Position numbers and translations under genes: made by a program. 64,000 bases of DNA from Saccharomonospora sp. CUA-673 (lineage in GTDB: Bacteria; Actinomycetota; Actinomycetes; Mycobacteriales; Pseudonocardiaceae): the NCBI RefSeq assembly GCF_001942305.1, contig NZ_MKKE01000014.1, positions 25,172 through 89,171 of the forward strand. Direction: 5' to 3'. Under the pieces are notes generated by a model. That model had not been told where the DNA came from and made no database searches. It saw only the letters and a list, made by a program, of their open reading frames with translations. Numbering within the stretch: the first letter of the stretch is position 1; each line of letters starts with the position of its first letter. Below, piece by piece: positions 26,073 to 34,478 of this stretch.

Positions 26073-26254
26073 ACCGCGCGTTAGTCGCGCTGGCGATCGA
26101 AACAGGTATTCCCCCGTCGGTGTGGGTCGAGGAGGGCGGCCCGGCGATCGCGACCGCGCTCGAGCTGTTCAGGGAACGGGCCGACGAGCAGGAACGCAGC
26201 AAGCGCAGCAGCAGGGCCCCGACCGACCGGTCGGGGCGACAGTACTCGGGGTGA
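26063..26254 (+). CDS. T extension of the tail assembly chaperone, reached by -1 frameshift
   Basis: The -1 frame reads GSLNRALVALAIETGIPPSV, WVEEGGPAIATALELFRERADEQ and ends at 26254. Its start fits no initiation codon, so it should be expressed as a gpGT fusion (from 25797) by slippage around GGGGAA at 26061-26066, 4 bases before the G stop codon at 26070-26072. The PP-S-VWVEEGG segment is typical of T domains that bind the tail tube. The slippery heptamer is not a canonical XXXYYYZ. A sequencing indel is an alternative explanation, but conservation of this switch across siphophages favours programmed slippage. Confidence 0.65.
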   Translation, partial: GSLNRALVALAIETGIPPSVWVEEGGPAIATALELFRERADEQERSKRSSRAPTDRSGRQYSG

Positions 26255-26264
26255 AGGGCACGCG

Positions 26265-26729
26265 ATGAGTAAGACAGCGCTCACGGTGAACATGCCCATT
26301 GAGGGCGCCCGCGAGACGCTGCGCGCGTTCCGTCGTCTCCCGAAAGAGGCATCGCAGGAGTTGCGGGACCGGTCGCAGAAGTTGTCCGAGACGCTCGCGA
26401 CGCGGGCGCGGCAGGCCGCGCAGTCTGACTCGCCGCAGGCGGCGCTTATGGCGTCGACGATCAAGGCGCGCCGCGACCGTCTGCCCTCGCTACAGGTCGG
26501 CGGGTCGAAACGGGTCGGCCGGAACAAGGCGCCGGCGTACAAGATCCTGTTCGGCGCCGAGTTCGGGTCGAACAGTCTCGCGCAGTTCCGGCCGCACAAC
26601 GGGCAGCAGGGGTATTGGTTCTTCCCTGTGGCCGAGAACCAGTCGGCCGACATCCGCCGCGCGTGGCAGGACGTCGCCGACGAGATCGAACGCCGGTTCA
26701 CCGCCGACGACATAGGCGGTGGTAGCTGA
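26265..26729 (+). CDS. HK97 gp10-like tail component
   Basis: 154 residues: helical start (IEGARETLRAFRRLPKEASQELRDRSQKLSETLATRARQ), PSLQVGGSKRVGRNKAPAYKILFGAEFGS, and HNGQQGYWFFPVAENQSADIRRAW, the usual features of gp10-family neck/tail proteins. It stands between the chaperones and the tape measure rather than before the tube gene, which is a less common order. Ends in an overlap with the tape measure start. Confidence 0.7.
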   Translation: MSKTALTVNMPIEGARETLRAFRRLPKEASQELRDRSQKLSETLATRARQAAQSDSPQAALMASTIKARRDRLPSLQVGGSKRVGRNKAPAYKILFGAEFGSNSLAQFRPHNGQQGYWFFPVAENQSADIRRAWQDVADEIERRFTADDIGGGS

Positions 26730-28321
26730 TGGCGCTCGGCGTGCGGAACATCCGCATCAGGTTCGACGGGTCGACGAAGGGTCTCGAGGACGCGACCAAG
26801 CAGGGCGAGCGGCAGCTCAGCCGGTGGGAACGTGGCTTCGAGAAGATGAACAAAGTCGCCACGGGCGTGTTGGTGGGCATGGGCGCGGCGATCGCCGGCG
26901 CGGTCACCAAGACGGCGCGGGCGGGCGACGAGATCGCCACCACGGCCCCGAAGCTCGGCGTGACCACCGACGCGTTGCAGGAAATGCGCTACTGGGCCGA
27001 GCAGAACGGCCTGTCGCAAGACAGGCTCGACCGTGCGGTCGGGCGGCTCAACCAGCGTATTGGGCGGGCGATCGACGGTAACCAGAAGTACGCCGACGCG
27101 TTCGCGAATCTCGGCGTGTCCGTTGAGGACACCAACGGCAAGGCGCGCGACACCGAGGTCGTGATGCGCGAGACCATCGCCGCCTTGCAGGGCATCGAGT
27201 CGCCGGCCGAGCGGTCCGCGGCGGCGGCCGAGGTGTTCGGCACCAAGATGGCCAGGGAGTTGATGCCGGCGCTCGAGGACGGCTCGATGTCGCTCGACGA
27301 GGCTGCGCAAAAGGCGCACGACCTGGGCATCATCATGGACGGCGACGCGATCGACGCGTCGACCAAGTTCGCCGCGGCGATGGACGATTTGAAGACTGTC
27401 GGCGCCGGCCTCATTCAGAATTTCGCGATACCGTTCCTGTCGGTGATCGCCGATAGCATCATCCCGGCGATGGAAAACCACCTTTTGCCGGTGCTGACGC
27501 AGGTCGGCGATTGGATGCGCGAGAACCCGCAGGCGATCCTGCTCGTCACGGGCACGATCGCCGGTCTCGCCGCGGCGGTCAAGGTCGCTTATATCGGATT
27601 GCGTACGTACCGGGCGGTTATGGCCGCGGCGACGATCGCGCAGACCGCGCTGAATGCTGCCATGCGCGCCAACCCGATTGGTATCGTGATTACCGCGCTC
27701 GCGGCGCTCGCGGCCGGCCTGGTGTACGCGTGGAACAACTCTGAGACGTTCCGGAACATCGTCACGGGCGCGTGGGAAGCGATCCAGCGCGCCGCGCAAT
27801 GGGCTTGGAACAACGTAATTAGACCGGTGTTCGACGCTTTCCGCTCGGCGGGTAGTTCGCTCGGTTCTGCGTTCCAATCCGTCGGAAATACTATTTCGAA
27901 CGTGTGGGCTAGTATTCGCAGTGGTGCCCGTAGCGCACTCAACGGCGTGATTAGCCTGCTTAACTCGGCGATCGGGGCGATAAACGGACTGATCAACGGC
28001 GTTAACCGCGTGTCCGGCGCGGTCGGTGTCCCGTCGATCCCGAACATTCCGAGCATCCCCCATCTCGCCCGCGGTGGAACGGCCCGGTCCGGTCGAATGC
28101 ACCTCGTGGGCGAGGAGGGGCCCGAGCTGTTCATGCCCGGCCGAACCGGGCGCGTGGTCAACGCCGGCGCGACCGCCGACGCGCTCGGCGGCGGGCCGCA
28201 GGTCGTCGAGGTGCACGTCGAGGTCGGCGGCGAGGTTGTGCGCGTGGTGCGGCAGGAGATCGACGAGGACAACAGGCGCACCCGCCGGCGGGTCCGCGCC
28301 GGCGCTGGGGGTGCCGCGTGA
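26729..28321 (+). CDS. Tape measure protein
   Basis: 530 residues. The N-terminal coiled coil (DATKQGERQLSRWERGFEKMNK) leads into hydrophobic helices (VATGVLVGMGAAIAGAV; AILLVTGTIAGLAAAVKVAY; GIVITALAALAAGLVYAW) and Trp-bearing repeats (TGAWEAIQRAAQWAWNNVI). The C-terminus HLARGGTARSGRMHLVGEEGPELFMPGRTG is the conserved end of tape measures. Protein length sets tail length; 530 residues implies a short siphovirus tail. Overlaps both neighbours. Confidence 0.92.
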   Translation: MALGVRNIRIRFDGSTKGLEDATKQGERQLSRWERGFEKMNKVATGVLVGMGAAIAGAVTKTARAGDEIATTAPKLGVTTDALQEMRYWAEQNGLSQDRLDRAVGRLNQRIGRAIDGNQKYADAFANLGVSVEDTNGKARDTEVVMRETIAALQGIESPAERSAAAAEVFGTKMARELMPALEDGSMSLDEAAQKAHDLGIIMDGDAIDASTKFAAAMDDLKTVGAGLIQNFAIPFLSVIADSIIPAMENHLLPVLTQVGDWMRENPQAILLVTGTIAGLAAAVKVAYIGLRTYRAVMAAATIAQTALNAAMRANPIGIVITALAALAAGLVYAWNNSETFRNIVTGAWEAIQRAAQWAWNNVIRPVFDAFRSAGSSLGSAFQSVGNTISNVWASIRSGARSALNGVISLLNSAIGAINGLINGVNRVSGAVGVPSIPNIPSIPHLARGGTARSGRMHLVGEEGPELFMPGRTGRVVNAGATADALGGGPQVVEVHVEVGGEVVRVVRQEIDEDNRRTRRRVRAGAGGAA

Positions 28322-29721
28322 CGTTCACAGCGACCTATGACGACAGGCTCGGCCGGGTGCGGCTCGTCGTCGACGAGCTGCCCGACGGTGCCGAACAGGT
28401 GCGGTTCGAGCGCTCCACCGACGGGATTCGGTGGCGCACGGTGCGCGGTGGCGACGCCGTCGGGGTGTCGGCCGGCATGGCGCGGCTCGACGACTACGAG
28501 TTCGCCGGCAACGTCCCGAACACGTACCGGGCGTCGGTGCTCGGCACGACCACCGTCGACACGTTCGACCGGACGGTGTCCGACGGGTGGGGAACGGCCG
28601 ACGGCGGGCAGGACTGGTCGACCACCGACGCGGCGGCGTTCGACGTCGCCGACGGGGCCGGCACGGTCGCGGTCGCCGAGGCCGGCACGGACTACTGGGC
28701 CACGCTCGACCTGATCACCGCGGACGCCGACATCACGGTCGATGTGTCGTTCAGCGAGGCGCCCGGCGACGACGCGCACGCCGCCTATCTGGGCGCGCGG
28801 TTCTACTCGCCCGACGACCACTATTTCGCGCACCTGTATTGCGTGGACACCATCGTGCAACTGTCGATTGGGCATGTGGCCGGCGGCGACCTGCCGATGC
28901 CCGAGTCGTATCTCGCGCCCTACGACCCGCAGGACGAGTCCGAGTTTCGCGTGCGGTTCGCGGTCGTCGGCGACACGCTGCGCGGCAAGGTGTGGCTACA
29001 GGGCGAGGACGAGCCGGCCGAGTGGCAGGTCGAGACCACCGACACCGTCCACACCGAACCGGGCCCGGTCGCGCTCGGCGGCGCGCGGGGCGAGGGTACG
29101 AGCGACAGCGTGGTGGTGTCGTTCGCCGACCTGTCGGTGCGGCACGAGTCCGACCCGCTGATCGTCTCGACCCAGACCACCGACATCACCCCGCCACTGT
29201 CGACGGTGTGGATCAAGAACATTGCGCGCCCGTTCCTGAACCGGCAAGTGACGGTGACCGATTGGTCGGCGATCTCGCGGCCGGCGCGGGGTGGCACGTT
29301 CGAGGTCGTCGGCCGCACGATGCCGGTCGCGGTGACCGACGTGCGCGGCTCGCGCCGCTATGAGCTGACGATCACGTTCCCGAACCCGCACGACGCCGAC
29401 GATTTCGACACCGTCATGTCGTCGGGCGACCCGGTGTTCGTGCACGTGCCGTCCGGGCCCGACTGCCTCGTGCCCCGCAGCATGTACGCCGTCGTGGGCG
29501 AGTACGAGATCGACCGGCGCACCCCGCGCGCCCGCCGGCGGTACGTCACCCTCCCACTGACCGAGGTCGCCGCGCCGGCCCCGTCGATCGTCGGCGCCAC
29601 CGTAACGTGGCAGTCCATCGTGGACACGTTCGCCACGTGGGACGAGCTGATCGACGTCGAGGACACATGGGAATCGGTGGCCGAGCGTATCGGCGACCCC
29701 GACGAGGTGATCGTGCCGTGA
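28318..29721 (+). CDS. Minor tail (distal tail-like) protein with a lectin-like insert
   Basis: 467 residues. Residues 1-75 form a beta-rich fibronectin-like start (VRFERSTDGIRWRTVRGGD). Residues about 80-285 (DTFDRTVSDGWGTADGG, ... AYLGARFYSPDDHYFAHLYC, ... VVVSFADLSVRHES) look like a concanavalin/LamG-type carbohydrate-binding jelly roll. Residues 290-467 return to a tail-tip fold (GTFEVVGRTMPVAVTDVRGSRRYELTITFPN). It follows the tape measure, the distal tail position; the insert may bind a host glycan. Confidence 0.7.
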   Translation: MTFTATYDDRLGRVRLVVDELPDGAEQVRFERSTDGIRWRTVRGGDAVGVSAGMARLDDYEFAGNVPNTYRASVLGTTTVDTFDRTVSDGWGTADGGQDWSTTDAAAFDVADGAGTVAVAEAGTDYWATLDLITADADITVDVSFSEAPGDDAHAAYLGARFYSPDDHYFAHLYCVDTIVQLSIGHVAGGDLPMPESYLAPYDPQDESEFRVRFAVVGDTLRGKVWLQGEDEPAEWQVETTDTVHTEPGPVALGGARGEGTSDSVVVSFADLSVRHESDPLIVSTQTTDITPPLSTVWIKNIARPFLNRQVTVTDWSAISRPARGGTFEVVGRTMPVAVTDVRGSRRYELTITFPNPHDADDFDTVMSSGDPVFVHVPSGPDCLVPRSMYAVVGEYEIDRRTPRARRRYVTLPLTEVAAPAPSIVGATVTWQSIVDTFATWDELIDVEDTWESVAERIGDPDEVIVP

Positions 29722-30830
29722 GGCCGGTGTCGGATGCGTTTCTCGACGCGGTGCGCGGGTCGCACCGCATGTGCGCCCGCGCCCGCGTGTGCCCGCCCGG
29801 GCAGACCGGCGTCGACCCCGACGGCGTCGAAATCCCGATCGTGGCCGGGCAGGTCGAGCAGGACTCGACCGCGGACGTGCGCGCCACCGTCGACCTGACG
29901 ACCGACGGGTCGTCGTGGACTGCGCGCGTGGGCGACATGCTCACCCCCTACGGTAACGAGCTGTTCGTCGAGCGCGGGATCGTGTTCGGCAACGGTGATC
30001 GCGAGTGGGTGTCGCAGGGTTTCTTCCGGATCGAGTCCGTCGAGCAGGACGATGCGCCGCGCGGCCGGGTGCGTGTCGCGGGGTCGGACCGTATGGCCGG
30101 CATTATCGACGCCCGTCCGTTGTGGCCTATGCAGTTCGGCGGCGGCTCGACCGTCGAGTCGGTGTTCGATTTCCTGGTGCGGGACGTCTACCCCGACGCC
30201 GAGATCGTGTTCGACTTCGACGCGTCGGTGACGCTGCGCTCGGCGCACGTGGTCGAGGACGACCGGTACGGGTTCCTGGCCGACCTCGCCGACGCTCACG
30301 GCAAGGTCATGTATTGGGATCACGAGGGCCGGTTGCGGGTCGAGTCGCCCCCGCCGGCTGACGTGCCGGTCGTCGAGGTCGACTATGGCGAGCGCGGCGT
30401 CATGGTGTCCATGTCCCGCGCGCTGAACCGAGACGGCGTGTACAACGCCGTAGTTGCGCGCGGCGAGGAGGTCGGCGAGCTGCCGCCGGTGTCGGCGGCC
30501 GCCTACGACATGGACCCCGATTCGCCGACCTACTGGGAGGGCCCGTTCGGGCACGTGCCGCGGTTCTACGCGTCGTCGTTCGTGACCACGGTGCAGCAGG
30601 CGCGCGACGCGGCACAGTCGATGCTCGAGCGCTCGACCGGCCTGCCGCACGAAATGGATCTGACCGCGGTGCCGAATCCGGCGTTGCAGGTGCTCGACCC
30701 GGTGCGCGTGGTGTCGCCGGCCGGTGACGAGGGGGTTCACGTGCTCGAGTCGATCAGTCTCGGCCTGCTCGCCGACGGTGGCATGTCCGCGACGACGAAA
30801 CTCAAACGACGAGGTGACAGCAATGGCTAG
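29718..30830 (+). CDS. DUF5047-type tail protein
   Basis: 370 residues, GTG overlapping the preceding stop. It begins with FLDAVRGSHRMCARARVCPPG (the DUF5047 start), with IVAGQVEQDSTADVRATVDLTT and SVFDFLVRDVYPDAEIVFDF. It resembles the tail-tip/hub proteins that follow the distal tail gene in actinophages. Likely part of the baseplate. No enzymatic motif. Confidence 0.75.
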   Translation: MRPVSDAFLDAVRGSHRMCARARVCPPGQTGVDPDGVEIPIVAGQVEQDSTADVRATVDLTTDGSSWTARVGDMLTPYGNELFVERGIVFGNGDREWVSQGFFRIESVEQDDAPRGRVRVAGSDRMAGIIDARPLWPMQFGGGSTVESVFDFLVRDVYPDAEIVFDFDASVTLRSAHVVEDDRYGFLADLADAHGKVMYWDHEGRLRVESPPPADVPVVEVDYGERGVMVSMSRALNRDGVYNAVVARGEEVGELPPVSAAAYDMDPDSPTYWEGPFGHVPRFYASSFVTTVQQARDAAQSMLERSTGLPHEMDLTAVPNPALQVLDPVRVVSPAGDEGVHVLESISLGLLADGGMSATTKLKRRGDSNG

Positions 30831-31515
30831 AGACATGGCGTCGGTGCTCGTGCCGCGGCTCGAGCAGGCCGCGCAATCGTCCGATGTGGGCTGGCATACG
30901 GGCGTGATCCAGTCGTGGGACGAAATCACCGGGCTCAACACGGTGGAGATCGCCGGCACGGTGTTCAACAACGTGCTGGTGTTGTCGACGGGCGCGCCGC
31001 AGGCGTACGTGCCGGGCGACGTGGTGATCGTCCTCCGGATGCGCACGCAGTACTTCATTATGGGCAAGGTGCGCGAACCGGGATATGGCGCCGGCGAGCG
31101 CATCGCGTCGGACCGGGTGCCCCATTGGCAGCAGATCTGGAGCGACTCTTACACGCAGGCTGAGGCGCCCGGACCAGAGGTCACCGTCTATATCGGTTCG
31201 TCCCGGCGCGCGCTCGTCATCCACAGTTTCGAGGCGGTGGTCTCCGGCGACGTCGTCATCACACAGTGGGGGCGAATCGACCAGGCTGTGCAGATCACCG
31301 GAGCGTCGAGCCGGCCGCCAGGCACGGCCGTCACTAACGCGTGGTTGAAGGGCGTGGGCGGTATCGAGTCGACTGTCTCGGCCACGACGTTGGTCACTGC
31401 TGCGGATGGGCTGGAGCAGGGGCAGAACACGTTCAGTTGTCTCTACCGGTCCGATCGGTCGCCTAATCAAACGACGTCGATCAACAACCGCGTTTTGACC
31501 GTTATCCCATTCTAG
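30823..31515 (+). CDS. Minor tail protein
   Basis: 230 residues. A small OB/beta domain (GWHTGVIQSWDEITGLNTVEIAGTVFNNVLVL and PGDVVIVLRMRTQYFIMGKV) is followed by a beta-rich C-terminal region suited to a fibre or host-contact domain. Located in the tail-tip cluster; overlaps the previous gene by 8 bases. Confidence 0.65.
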   Translation: MARDMASVLVPRLEQAAQSSDVGWHTGVIQSWDEITGLNTVEIAGTVFNNVLVLSTGAPQAYVPGDVVIVLRMRTQYFIMGKVREPGYGAGERIASDRVPHWQQIWSDSYTQAEAPGPEVTVYIGSSRRALVIHSFEAVVSGDVVITQWGRIDQAVQITGASSRPPGTAVTNAWLKGVGGIESTVSATTLVTAADGLEQGQNTFSCLYRSDRSPNQTTSINNRVLTVIPF

Positions 31516-31528
31516 GAAGGAACCAGCT

Positions 31529-31873
31529 ATGCCTGTACAGAACCCGGAAATCAACGAGCCGAAGTATACCGCGATTCAGTGGAACGGAGACAACGCCGAC
31601 GAGGTACAGGCCGCGCTCGGCGGGGCGGGATTCGCGCGGTACCACGTGTGTTACGAGGCGTCCCCCGAGTCGTCCCAGGGGCCGAGCTTGTTTCTCGTCC
31701 CGTCGTCCTTTGTAGAGCCTGAATTTCTTCGGGTGAGTCCCGGCGGGTGGATTGTGAGTGCGCCGTATTACGCCGAGGAACACCGGGACTCGATCGGGAT
31801 GCAGTTCGAAATCATGTCGGACGCCGATTACCAGGCGAAGTTCGGGGAACCGGAAGAGGAGGTGTTCCCCTGA
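31529..31873 (+). CDS. Phage protein of unknown function
   Basis: 114 residues with a GGAAGGAACC ribosome-binding site. KYTAIQWNGDNADEVQAALGGAGFARYHVC and GGWIVSAPYYAEEHRDSIGMQFEIMSDADYQAKFG resemble small proteins found near tail-fibre genes in phages. The acidic end (GEPEEEVFP) overlaps the next ATG. Function unknown. Confidence 0.65.
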   Translation: MPVQNPEINEPKYTAIQWNGDNADEVQAALGGAGFARYHVCYEASPESSQGPSLFLVPSSFVEPEFLRVSPGGWIVSAPYYAEEHRDSIGMQFEIMSDADYQAKFGEPEEEVFP

Positions 31874-32435
31874 TGCCCAGCACACCGAACTACGGGTTTC
31901 CGTATCCCGATCTGACCGACCCGCCCGACGGGCCGGCCAGATGGGCGCGCTCGCGAACGCAGTCGACGACCAGCTCGAGGCCGCGCAGACCGAGAACCGG
32001 CAGGCGCGCGAGCTGTTGATCCCGTACGCCGACACCATCGCGCTACCGCAGGTGCGGAACCCGACGCGCGCCACCTACAACGATTGGGGAGGCCTGATCA
32101 CGTTCCCCAACCCGGGCGGCCCCGTCCTGATCATGGCGTGGGGGTCCGGGAACGCGACCAACGACGACGCGGGGTCGCAGTTCCGCATGCGTATCGGTAT
32201 TTCCACAGACGGCGGCTCGTCCTACGCGTGGGGCAGCCCGGCGGTCGACCAGTCCGGCGGCGGGGCAAGCACCCGCCGCGCCGGTTTCTCGCCTATCCAC
32301 ATGTTGTCCACGTCGGACCCGGCCGCCGGAATCACCGTGCGCGCCCAGAACTATTGGACCGACTCGAGCAACACGGCTACCGACTTGTCGTTCGACAACG
32401 GCCGGATTATCGCGCTCGTGATCCCGCAGGGGTGA
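31873..32435 (+). CDS. Tail fibre-like protein (apparent frameshift near 31933)
   Basis: Starts MPSTPNYGFPYPDLTDPPDG, a common start of phage tail-fibre proteins. With one G restored at about 31933 it continues QMGALANAVDDQLEAAQTEN, LITFPNPGGPVLIMAWGSGN, FRMRIGISTDGGSSYAWGSP and ends LSFDNGRIIALVIPQG: a coiled-coil stalk and a beta-rich head of about 188 residues in all. Without the base the frame ends early at 32019. It probably makes host contact. Confidence 0.65.
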
Positions 32436-32438
32436 GAC

Positions 32439-32630
32439 ATGACCACGGCAGGCGAAGGGATGTCTGAACGACTCGCCCGCATAGAGACCAAGCTCGACGC
32501 GCTGATCGACCAGCGCACCGACCATGAACAACGGCTGCGCAAGCTCGAGCGGTGGGCGTTGATCGTCGCCGTCGGGGCCGGCGCTGGCGGCGGCACGGTC
32601 GCGCAACTCGTGCCCGCGATCGGAGGGTGA
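32439..32630 (+). CDS. Small coiled-coil membrane protein (haemolysin XhlA-like)
   Basis: 63 residues: a coiled coil (LARIETKLDALIDQRTDHEQRLRKLERW) followed by one hydrophobic helix (ALIVAVGAGAGGGTVAQLV). This arrangement matches small XhlA-type proteins that accompany the endolysin. It is adjacent to the amidase, so a lysis role is probable. Confidence 0.65.
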   Translation: MTTAGEGMSERLARIETKLDALIDQRTDHEQRLRKLERWALIVAVGAGAGGGTVAQLVPAIGG

Positions 32631-32633
32631 CAT

Positions 32634-33549
32634 ATGGCGTGGCTTCACCAGCTCGCAGACGTAGCGCGCCGTACCGGATTCCCCGTCGTGGAAGAAAACG
32701 GCTGGAGAAACCGAGGCCACGGCGGCATGGGCAAGGTGCGATCAGTCATCGCCCACCACGACGCCGCACGCCACGACCCCGGCACGTTCAACACCGTGAT
32801 CCGCGACGGACACAGCAAGCTCGCCGGCCCGTTGTCGCACTACGCGCTGCGGCGCGACGGCACGATCCACGTCGTCGCGGCCGGCCGCTGCTGGCACGCC
32901 GGCGCGAACATCAACCCGCTGATCTACGGCAACAAGCACGCGATCGGGATCGAGGCCGGTAACGACGGCGTCGGCGAGCCGTGGCCACGCCGCCAGCTCG
33001 AGGCGTACGAGGCATTGTGCGCGCGAGCTGGTGCGCGAGTTCGGCAAGCCACCGAAGCGCGTCCGCGGACACAAGGAGATCGCGCCGGCGCGGAAGATCG
33101 ACCCCCACGGGATCAACATGCACATGTTCCGGAACCGGGTCGCTGACTACCTGGCGAGGGGCAACACCGATAGTGAGGAGATTGCAGTGCACGTACCCAT
33201 GGACCCGGGCGGGACGCTCCGCCCCGGCGGTGCCGACGGCGTCGCGTGGCGCGCCGTTCCCGTGCCGTTCGTCGGCCGGGAACGCGAGCTGCTGATCAGC
33301 CCCGGCGAGGGCGAAGCGGCCGGCGTGCACATCGACACGATCAACACGTGGAAGACGATCAACGCCAACCAGGCGGCCGCGCGGTGGGGCGCGTCGACGT
33401 CCAACCCCGGCGGGGTCGGTCCGCTCGGCCGGAACATGTGGGTGCACCGGCACGCTTCGCTGCGCCTGGTGATCCCGCCCGACGTCGGCAAGATCGACGT
33501 TGGCTACGCGTCCGACACGTCGTGGTCGCTGACCGTGGCGCCGATCTGA
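32634..33549 (+). CDS. Endolysin: N-acetylmuramoyl-L-alanine amidase (apparent frameshift near 33020)
   Basis: Residues 1-130 form an Amidase_2 domain: SVIAHHDAARHDPGTF supplies the first zinc His, and LSHYALRRDGTIHVVAAGRCWHAG and KHAIGIEAGND follow. After EAYEALCAR two bases seem lost from a CG-repeat (or one is extra); in the shifted frame ELVREFGKPPKRVRGHKEIA, RKIDPHG completes the zinc site and domain. The C-terminal part (residues 190-305) is a beta-rich probable cell-wall-binding domain ending SWSLTVAPI. It cleaves the peptide from muramic acid at lysis. Confidence 0.8.
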
Positions 33550-33563
33550 TGGAGGGCAAGCCC

Positions 33564-33809
33564 ATGTCTGATCGCCTCACCTCGTGGGTGCGCACCGTCG
33601 TGCCCGCACTGTGGGCCGCGCTCGTGGCGTGGTTCGTCGGGCTCGGCCTGCCTGCCGAGTTCGCCGACACGCTCGGCGGGCTCGCCGATGAACTGATCGT
33701 CCCGGCCGCCCTCGCCGGCGTGTACGCGCTCGTGCGCTGGGTTGAGCCGCGGCTGCCGCAGTGGCTCGCCCGGCTGCTGCTCGGCTCGAGCCGGCCGCCG
33801 GCCTACTGA
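33564..33809 (+). CDS. Holin-like membrane protein
   Basis: 81 residues from the ATG at 33564, which has a good GGAGGG site; an upstream in-frame ATG at 33549 is less likely. Two hydrophobic stretches (VVPALWAALVAWFVGLGLPA; ELIVPAALAGVYALVRWV) are separated by an acidic turn, with a basic C-terminus: a class II-like holin. It follows the endolysin directly and precedes the terminator. Confidence 0.75.
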   Translation: MSDRLTSWVRTVVPALWAALVAWFVGLGLPAEFADTLGGLADELIVPAALAGVYALVRWVEPRLPQWLARLLLGSSRPPAY

Positions 33810-33820
33810 CCAACAACGGG

Positions 33821-33862
33821 GACAGCCCCCGCACTCCCGGGGCTGGGGGTGCGGGGGCTGTC
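33821..33862. terminator. Strong hairpin ending the phage late operon
   Basis: A perfect 14-bp stem (GACAGCCCCCGCAC / GTGCGGGGGCTGTC) with a 14-base loop lies 12 bases after the holin stop and just before the convergent small genes, so it can serve both directions. Confidence 0.85.
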
Positions 33863-33870
33863 TCGGTGTG

Positions 33871-34176
33871 TCATCGGGGGTTGCTGAAACCCCAGTTCGC
33901 CAGGGCCTGCCGGATGAAGTCGGCGCCGATCTCTTGCGACTCGTCGACACGGCCGCGCACGCGGGCCGGTCGGTCGTCGGGCTGATCGACTACCCGATGC
34001 CGCTCGGCGTGCGGATGCTTCCACGAGGCGCCGCAACCGTTCGGGCAGTCCATCTCGATCGTGCGCAGAACCGACCCATCCGGCGAGGGCTGCTGCCACG
34101 ACATCGTGCCCGTGCCCTGGCACAGGTCGCAGGTTTCGTCAGCCGGCGACTTCGCCAATTCCCCCGCAGGTCCCAC
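33871..34176 (-). CDS. Small zinc-finger protein
   Basis: 101 codons from a GTG at 34176. CDLCQGTG and CPNGCG form a DnaJ-like zinc site in the first half; the remainder (HPHAERHRVVDQPDD, DESQEIGADFIRQALANWGF) is hydrophilic. The start overlaps the preceding mini-gene by 38 bases, so the true start may be downstream or the two could be one protein broken by an indel. Located between the late terminator and the GntR gene. Confidence 0.55.
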   Translation of the reverse strand: MGPAGELAKSPADETCDLCQGTGTMSWQQPSPDGSVLRTIEMDCPNGCGASWKHPHAERHRVVDQPDDRPARVRGRVDESQEIGADFIRQALANWGFSNPR

Positions 34177-34234
34177 AGAAATCCTTCCGGTTCGGTGCGA
34201 GTCCCGAGCCGTAGCACGTCGGGCACGTCTTCAT
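34139..34234 (-). CDS. Mini zinc-ribbon protein (31 residues)
   Basis: MKTCPTCYGSGL, then FCGTCGGIGEVAG: two CxxCxGxG units in 31 residues, one complete four-Cys zinc site. The density of the motif makes chance unlikely. It may be translated alone or be the N-terminus of the next zinc protein. Function unknown. Confidence 0.5.
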   Translation of the reverse strand: MKTCPTCYGSGLAPNRKDFCGTCGGIGEVAG

Positions 34235-34274
34235 CGGTGGTCCAGCCATAGCAAACCATTCCTTCCGCTTGCTG

Positions 34275-34388
34275 TCAGTACCAGCACGGACACGGTGCGC
34301 TCGCGATCAGCATGGCCAGAACCCACACGACACCGGCGAGCGTCAGTGCGAGCAGCGTCATCACCACGCGGTATCGGGCCTTACTCAC
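34275..34388 (-). CDS. Mini membrane protein (37 residues)
   Basis: A basic start (SKARYRV) is followed by one hydrophobic helix (VMTLLALTLAGVVWVLAMLIA) and a CPCWY end. GTG start. It lies 12 bases from the paired operator and is divergent from the GntR gene, so it is probably repressed with it. Confidence 0.5.
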   Translation of the reverse strand: MSKARYRVVMTLLALTLAGVVWVLAMLIASAPCPCWY

Positions 34389-34400
34389 GTCCACACCGCC

Positions 34401-34477
34401 AACTGGTCAACACGTCATTACCAGTTGGACAGTGGCACACCCCCGGCAAGTGGTCAACACGTCCGTACGGGTGGAAC
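34401..34477. promoter_or_regulatory. Paired 30-bp operator upstream of the prophage GntR gene
   Basis: AACTGGTCAACACGTCATTA... (34401-34430) and AAGTGGTCAACACGTCCGTA... (34448-34477) are near-direct repeats 47 bp apart sharing TGGTCAACACGTC. The first also contains the inverted repeat AACTGGT/ACCAGTT. The second ends 1 base before the GntR start. They probably bind the GntR protein and control both divergent transcripts. Confidence 0.65.
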
Positions 34478-34478
34478 A

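Noticed and set aside
26081..28216. A 711-codon open frame on the minus strand opposite the tape measure gene
   Set aside because: Antisense shadow of a well-supported gene; composition (Arg/Asp/Gly-rich) is typical of such shadows.
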